Source: an uncultured Clostridia bacterium (GTDB taxonomy: Bacteria > Bacillota > Clostridia > Christensenellales > CAG-917). From it: 12,331 nucleotides of DNA. This document shows, in pieces, positions 7,627-12,331 of this stretch. Each line of letters starts with the position of its first letter. The stretch's first letter is position 1. The position numbers were made by a program, and so were the translations under genes. Location: NCBI GenBank assembly GCA_947589635.1, contig CANQCC010000039.1:1-12331 (forward strand), written 5' to 3'. Below the pieces are notes generated by a model that worked only from the letters and a program-made list of their open reading frames with translations, was not told the DNA's origin and searched no databases.

Positions 7627-8025
7627 ATGAATCTCGAAAGACAGCACGTTCTCACAAAGAAGGAAAAGGCGGTCATGCGCGTCATTTATAAGGAGGCGGA
7701 TCTTAAAAACGGCTCCTGTCTTGTCACGCCCATTCAGATTTTCGAGCAGATCCCCCTCGACCTCGACATAGAGGAGAGCGAACTTGACGTCGCGCTTAAA
7801 AACCTCGAGATAGACGATTATTTCGACCTTACCAAATCGGACAGGAAGGGCGAGCTGGTATATTGCATAAACATGCACAAAAAAGGGCTGCAGTTTGCCC
7901 GCGTGGAGCGCGCGTTCAAAAGCAACGTCACTTTCAGGATATTGCTTGCCGTGGCTACGGGTCTGACTTCGGCGGCGGTTGGCTGGGGGTTGAAGCTTTT
8001 GCTGACCGCGCTTCTAAACAAATAG
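7627..8025 (+). CDS. Small membrane-anchored protein with winged-helix-like N-terminus (paralogue B)
   Basis: 132 residues; not recognised as a named family. The ATG is 19 nt after the previous stop and has AAGAGGAAG (7616-7624) just before it. It has the same layout as its neighbour: helix 1 (K11-A24), helix 2 (P35-I42), recognition-type helix (E49-D63) and wing (Y65-H84). Almost no linker separates this from one hydrophobic helix (about 101-131) ending LLNK. Residues 14-68 align with residues 7-61 of the upstream protein without gaps: 8 identities of 55, with hydrophobic positions and the E-x-x-P and Y-x-D anchors shared. This suggests an old tandem duplication. It lies 11 nt before uvrB, so it is probably co-transcribed and perhaps translationally coupled with it. 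Any role in DNA repair is only suggested by position. Confidence 0.75.
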   Translation: MNLERQHVLTKKEKAVMRVIYKEADLKNGSCLVTPIQIFEQIPLDLDIEESELDVALKNLEIDDYFDLTKSDRKGELVYCINMHKKGLQFARVERAFKSNVTFRILLAVATGLTSAAVGWGLKLLLTALLNK

Positions 8026-8036
8026 ACTTTGGCTGT

Positions 8037-9992
8037 ATGGGGTTTGAACTTGTAAGCAATTATAAACCCACGGGCGATCAGCCTCAGGCCATCGAACGCA
8101 TAGTCGAAGGCTTGAAAAGCGGGTTCAATACGGAGGTTTTGTTGGGCGTAACGGGGTCCGGCAAAACTTTTACTATGGCAAACATAATCGCGAAGATGAA
8201 CAAGCCTACGCTTGTCATCGCGCACAACAAGACGCTTGCCGCGCAACTTTGCAACGAGCTTAAGGAGTTTTTCCCCCGCAACCGCGTGGAGTTTTTTGTA
8301 AGCTATTACGATTATTATCAGCCGGAGGCGTACATTCCGCGCACGGACACCTACATCGAGAAGGACCTTGCCGTCAACGACGAGATCGACAAACTGCGCA
8401 ACTCCGCCACGGCGTCGCTGTGCGAGCGCGAAGACACCATAGTCGTGGCGTCCGTCAGCTGCATATACGGGCTTGGCGCGCCCACGGACTATTTTGAGCA
8501 GGCAATTTCCATTCGCGAGGGGGACGAGATAGATAAAAGCGAGCTTGCAAGGCGGCTTGTGGACATTCAATACAAGCGCGCCGACCTCGATTTTGAGCGC
8601 TCCACCTTCCGCATGAGGGGGGACATCATCGACATTTTCCCCTCCACAAGTTCGGAGATCGCCATCCGCGTGGAGCTTTTCGGCGATACGGTCGAGCGGA
8701 TATGCGAGATAGACGGCACGACGTCCAAGGTGGTCAACGAGCTTGAGCACACGCTCATTTTCCCGGCGACTCAGTACGTGATAAGCGGCGACAGGGAGGA
8801 GATCTTGCGCCGCATCCTGCGCGACAAGCAGGACAGGGTGGAATATTTCAAGCAGCGCGACAAGCTGATCGAGGCGCAGCGCATAGACGAGCGCGTAAAT
8901 TACGACGTGGAGATGATCCGCGAAGTGGGCTATTGCAGCGGGATCGAAAATTACTCGCGCTATTTTGACGGCAGGCAGCCGGGGCAAGCGCCGTACACTC
9001 TGCTTGACTTTTTCCCGAAGGACTTTTTGCTGTTCATAGACGAAAGCCACATGACAATTCCGCAGATACACGGCATGTACAACGGCGACCTTGCGCGCAA
9101 GCACAATCTTGTGGAGTACGGTTTCCGTCTGCCGAGCGCCTATGACAACAGGCCTTTGCGCTTTGAGGAGTTTGACAGCCATATAAGGCAGATGGTATGC
9201 ATGTCGGCGACGCCCGCCAAGTATGAGCTTGATCGCGCGGACGACGTGGTGGAGCAGATAATAAGGCCTACCGGGCTGCTCGACCCCGAGATAGTCGTAA
9301 AGCCGGTGCAGGGGCAGGTGGACGACCTCATCGGCGAGATAAACCAAGTCGTGGAAAATAAGGGCAGAGTGCTTGTGACCACTCTCACCAAGAAGATGGC
9401 GGAAAATCTGACTGACTATCTTAAAGAGGTGGGGATCAAGGTCAAGTACATGCACTCCGACATAGACACTCTTGAGCGCATGGACATTGTTAAGGGCTTG
9501 CGCGAGGGCGATTTTGATGTGCTTGTGGGCATAAACCTGCTTCGCGAGGGACTGGACTTGCCCGAGGTGCAGCTTGTGGCGATACTCGACGCGGACAAAG
9601 AAGGCTTTTTGCGCAGCGAGAGCGCGCTTATACAGACCGTGGGCAGGGCGGCGCGAAACGACAAGGGCAGAGTGGTCATGTATGCGGATACGATGACTGA
9701 CAGCATGCGCCGCGCCATAGACGAGACCTCCCGCCGTCGCGCCTTGCAGGACGCCTACAACAAGCAACACGGCATAGTGCCAAAGACGGTGGTCAGCAAG
9801 ATAAAGAACTCGCTTGAGATCACCAAGAAGGCGTCGCATAACGAGCGCCTTGGCGCAAAGGACATCGTCAAGGAGATAGAGCGGCTTAAAGGCATGATGA
9901 AAGTGGCAAGCGAACAGCTTGATTTTGAGCGCGCGATACTTTTACGCGACGAGATGAACGAACTTAAGCGGCAGCTTAAAAAACTCAGTTAG
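8037..9992 (+). CDS. uvrB: UvrABC excision repair system helicase subunit UvrB
   Basis: 651 residues, close to the usual UvrB length. UvrB is loaded onto damaged DNA by UvrA, verifies the lesion with its beta-hairpin and recruits UvrC for incision. The protein starts with the family-typical MGFELVSNYKPTGDQPQAI. Walker A GVTGSGKT is at 37-44, the beta-hairpin with YYDYYQPEAY starts at 90, the DEAD-type box DESH is at 335-338, helicase motif VI QTVGRAAR is at 533-540, and a C-terminal UVR (UvrC-binding) helical pair covers about 609-651. The ATG at 8037 is chosen because all family similarity begins there; the frame is open further left but that part overlaps the upstream gene and is not UvrB-like. 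No real Shine-Dalgarno lies in the 11-nt gap, so translation may be coupled to the upstream gene. uvrA follows after 20 nt. Confidence 0.97.
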   Translation: MGFELVSNYKPTGDQPQAIERIVEGLKSGFNTEVLLGVTGSGKTFTMANIIAKMNKPTLVIAHNKTLAAQLCNELKEFFPRNRVEFFVSYYDYYQPEAYIPRTDTYIEKDLAVNDEIDKLRNSATASLCEREDTIVVASVSCIYGLGAPTDYFEQAISIREGDEIDKSELARRLVDIQYKRADLDFERSTFRMRGDIIDIFPSTSSEIAIRVELFGDTVERICEIDGTTSKVVNELEHTLIFPATQYVISGDREEILRRILRDKQDRVEYFKQRDKLIEAQRIDERVNYDVEMIREVGYCSGIENYSRYFDGRQPGQAPYTLLDFFPKDFLLFIDESHMTIPQIHGMYNGDLARKHNLVEYGFRLPSAYDNRPLRFEEFDSHIRQMVCMSATPAKYELDRADDVVEQIIRPTGLLDPEIVVKPVQGQVDDLIGEINQVVENKGRVLVTTLTKKMAENLTDYLKEVGIKVKYMHSDIDTLERMDIVKGLREGDFDVLVGINLLREGLDLPEVQLVAILDADKEGFLRSESALIQTVGRAARNDKGRVVMYADTMTDSMRRAIDETSRRRALQDAYNKQHGIVPKTVVSKIKNSLEITKKASHNERLGAKDIVKEIERLKGMMKVASEQLDFERAILLRDEMNELKRQLKKLS

Positions 9993-10012
9993 CGGGGCAA
10001 CGGCAGGGGCAT

Positions 10013-12331
10013 ATGGACAAGATATATATAAAAGGCGCAAGAGAAAACAACCTTAAAAACGTGGATCTTGAGATCCCTCGCGACAAACTTGTCGTATTTA
10101 CGGGGCTTAGCGGAAGCGGCAAGTCCTCGCTTGCGTTTGACACGATCTTCGCGGAGGGGCAACGCCGCTATGTGGAGAGCCTGTCAAGTTACGCGCGCAT
10201 GTTTTTGGGGCAGATGCAAAAGCCGGACGTGGACTATATCGAGGGGCTGTCCCCCGCGGTGTCCATAGACCAGAAGACGACTTCGCACAATCCGCGCTCG
10301 ACGGTGGGCACGGTGACGGAGATATACGACTATATGCGACTGCTTTTTGCGCGCATAGGTCATCCGCATTGCCCAAAGTGCGGCAGACCCATAGAGCGGC
10401 AGACGGTGGATCAGATCTGCGACCGCATAATGGAGAGGACGGGGGCGAAGCTTCAACTGCTTGCGCCCATCGTGCGCGGCAGGAAGGGCGAATATCGCAA
10501 GGATTTTGAGCAGCTTAAGCGCGCGGGCTATGCGCGAGTGCGCGTGGACGGCGTAAACTACACGCTGGATGAAAAGATAGAGCTTGACAAAAACGTCAAG
10601 CACACCATAAGCGTAGTCGTGGACAGGATCGTCATTAAAGAGGGCGTCGCGGCGCGCCTTACGGAGGCCATCGAGACGGCGCTTAAGTTGACGGAAGGGC
10701 TTGTGCTTGCGGACTTTGACGGGCAGGAGGAGCTTTTTTCCACGCGCTATGCCTGTCCCGACTGCGGGCTGTCCTTCGAGGAGCTGACCCCGCGCCTGTT
10801 TTCCTTCAACAACCCCTATGGAGCCTGCCCCGATTGCAGCGGGCTTGGCTTCAAGCAGGAGATAGACCCCAACCTTCTCGTTACGGACTGGAGCAAGAGC
10901 ATAAACGGCGGCGCGATAAAGGCGTCGGGCTGGCTTATAGACTCCGCCTCGCTTGTGAGCATGCAGTTGCGCGCGCTTGCGGACGCGTACGGATTCAGCC
11001 TTGATAAGCCGCTTAAGGAGCTTCCCGACAAGGCGATAAGGATGATTTTTTACGGCAACGAGGGCGAGCGCATCCCGATGTCCTACAGCACGCGCGGGTA
11101 TCGCGGGTTTTATCAGGCGTCCTACGAGGGGATAGCGACAAATCTCATGCGCCGCTACAACGAGACGGACTCCGACATGATAAAGGCGGAGATCGAAAAG
11201 TATATGAAAGAGGTGCCGTGTTCCACCTGCCGCGGCAAGAGGCTTAAACCCGAGGCGCTTGCGGTGACGGTGGGCGGCAAAAACATATTTGAGCTTACCG
11301 AGATGTCCGTCGTAGGCCTCAACAAATTTTTGCAAGGGCTTGAGCTTACCGCGACGGAGCGCATGATAGCGGACAGAATTTTGAAGGAGATATGCGCGCG
11401 GCTTGACTTTTTGGCGAACGTTGGGCTTGATTATCTTACGCTTTCGCGCTCGGCGGCGACGCTTTCGGGCGGGGAGTCGCAGCGCATACGCCTTGCCACG
11501 CAGATAGGCAGCGGGCTTACGGGCGTGCTGTACATTCTGGACGAGCCGAGCATAGGCCTTCATCAAAAGGACAACGAGAGGTTGCTTGAGTCCTTGAAGC
11601 GCCTGCGCGACATCGGCAATACGCTTATCGTGGTGGAGCACGATGAGGAGACCATGCGCAGCGCGGACTACATCGTGGACATAGGTCCCGGGGCGGGCAT
11701 ACACGGCGGCGAAGTGGTTGCGGCGGGCAGCGTAGACGACATAATCGCTTCGCCAAAGTCGATAACCGGCAAGTATTTAAGCGGCGAATATAAGATCGAA
11801 GTGCCTCTTGCAAGGCGGCAGGGCAACGGCAAAGTGCTGTCCATACGCGGCGCGGCGCAAAACAATCTTAAAAAGGTGGACGTGGACATTCCGCTTGGCA
11901 CATTCACCTGCGTGACGGGGGTATCGGGCAGCGGCAAGTCCTCTCTTGTCAACGAGATATTGTATCCCGCGCTGTCCAATCGGCTTATGAAGAGCAGGCT
12001 TACCGAGGGCGCCTACGACAGCGTTGAGGGCGTGGAAAATCTTGACAAGGTGATCTGCATCGACCAAAGCCCGATAGGGCGCACTCCGCGCTCCAACCCG
12101 GCGACGTATACGGGGGTATTCACGCCCATAAGGGAGCTGTTTGCCTCTCTTCCCGACGCGAAGGCGAGGGGGTACGGCGCGGGCAGGTTTTCATTCAACA
12201 CGTCGGGCGGCAGGTGCGAGCATTGCTCCGGAGACGGCATAATCAAAATAGAGATGCACTTTTTGCCCGACATCTACGTGCCGTGCGAGGTGTGCAAGGG
12301 CGCAAGATACAACCGCGAGACCCTCGAGGTG
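10013..12331 (+). CDS. uvrA: UvrABC system ATPase subunit UvrA, 3'-truncated by window end
   Basis: 773 residues are visible and the frame is still open at the last base; family members are about 940 long, so the end of the second ATPase domain is missing. UvrA dimers find distorting DNA lesions and load UvrB. Visible parts in order are: Walker A1 GLSGSGKS (31-38); a CPKCG pair near 120; the first zinc module C248-x2-C251-x20-C272-x2-C275; ABC signature LSGGES (484-489); Walker B LYILDEP (506-512); second Walker A GVSGSGKS (636-643); and the second zinc module C735-x2-C738-x19-C758-x2-C761. All key residues seen are intact. The ATG at 10013 follows CAGGGG closely (spacing about 3 nt) and begins with the usual UvrA N-terminus (IYIKGARENNLKN). 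It should be co-transcribed with uvrB. Confidence 0.97.
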   Translation, partial: MDKIYIKGARENNLKNVDLEIPRDKLVVFTGLSGSGKSSLAFDTIFAEGQRRYVESLSSYARMFLGQMQKPDVDYIEGLSPAVSIDQKTTSHNPRSTVGTVTEIYDYMRLLFARIGHPHCPKCGRPIERQTVDQICDRIMERTGAKLQLLAPIVRGRKGEYRKDFEQLKRAGYARVRVDGVNYTLDEKIELDKNVKHTISVVVDRIVIKEGVAARLTEAIETALKLTEGLVLADFDGQEELFSTRYACPDCGLSFEELTPRLFSFNNPYGACPDCSGLGFKQEIDPNLLVTDWSKSINGGAIKASGWLIDSASLVSMQLRALADAYGFSLDKPLKELPDKAIRMIFYGNEGERIPMSYSTRGYRGFYQASYEGIATNLMRRYNETDSDMIKAEIEKYMKEVPCSTCRGKRLKPEALAVTVGGKNIFELTEMSVVGLNKFLQGLELTATERMIADRILKEICARLDFLANVGLDYLTLSRSAATLSGGESQRIRLATQIGSGLTGVLYILDEPSIGLHQKDNERLLESLKRLRDIGNTLIVVEHDEETMRSADYIVDIGPGAGIHGGEVVAAGSVDDIIASPKSITGKYLSGEYKIEVPLARRQGNGKVLSIRGAAQNNLKKVDVDIPLGTFTCVTGVSGSGKSSLVNEILYPALSNRLMKSRLTEGAYDSVEGVENLDKVICIDQSPIGRTPRSNPATYTGVFTPIRELFASLPDAKARGYGAGRFSFNTSGGRCEHCSGDGIIKIEMHFLPDIYVPCEVCKGARYNRETLEV

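Noticed and set aside
7863..8036. Upstream extension of the uvrB frame to an earlier ATG
   Set aside because: The extra 58 residues are not UvrB-like and overlap the preceding gene in another frame; family similarity begins at the ATG at 8037.
7818..9839. Long open frame on the minus strand opposite uvrB (673 codons)
   Set aside because: It mirrors the codon structure of uvrB, is rich in His, Arg, Val and Leu, and shows no family motif or start signal; uvrB on the + strand is certain.
10184..11704. Long open frame on the minus strand opposite uvrA (506 codons)
   Set aside because: It is a shadow of the intact uvrA coding frame, with low-information His/Arg/Leu-rich sequence.

Overview
The window reads as chromosomal DNA from a Gram-positive, Clostridia-like bacterium, plausibly an uncultured gut member of the Firmicutes. 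The basis is: neighbouring uvrB and uvrA genes in that order, consensus sigma-A type promoters, purine-rich Shine-Dalgarno sites, and large secreted proteins tethered by a C-terminal membrane helix with a short basic tail. The taxonomic placement is inference from gene style, not from a marker search. All supported genes lie on the + strand.

Region 1 (1-3057) is the 3' part of a large surface protein. It holds the His and Asn half of a papain-like (C1A) protease, a lectin-like domain, four composite beta-rich repeats, an acidic/proline linker and a C-terminal membrane anchor. The catalytic Cys half lies off the left edge.

Region 2 (3058-3846) is about 790 bp with no convincing gene. It holds a degenerate array of C(A/T)ATG-centred repeats spaced at multiples of about 31.6 bp, several perfect dyads, a tandem A-tract pair, and a very good promoter (TTGAAA-17-TATACT) that drives the next gene.

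Region 3 (3874-7077) encodes a second cell-surface protease, an M60-like (enhancin-type) zinc metalloprotease with an intact HEIAH-x14-E motif. It has Ig-like domains at both ends, a candidate mucin/carbohydrate-binding region, a signal peptide and a C-terminal anchor. Together with region 1 this looks like a locus for attacking extracellular, perhaps mucin-type, glycoproteins.

Region 4 (7114-12331, running off the right edge) looks like one operon behind an extended -10 promoter. It holds two small proteins, each with a winged-helix-like N-terminus and one C-terminal membrane helix, that appear to be diverged paralogues, followed closely by uvrB and uvrA (uvrA truncated by the window end). 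UvrB and UvrA are the damage-recognition and loading subunits of nucleotide excision repair. The two membrane-tethered wHTH-like proteins are not recognised as a named family and are the most interesting unknowns here, together with the phased repeat array in region 2.
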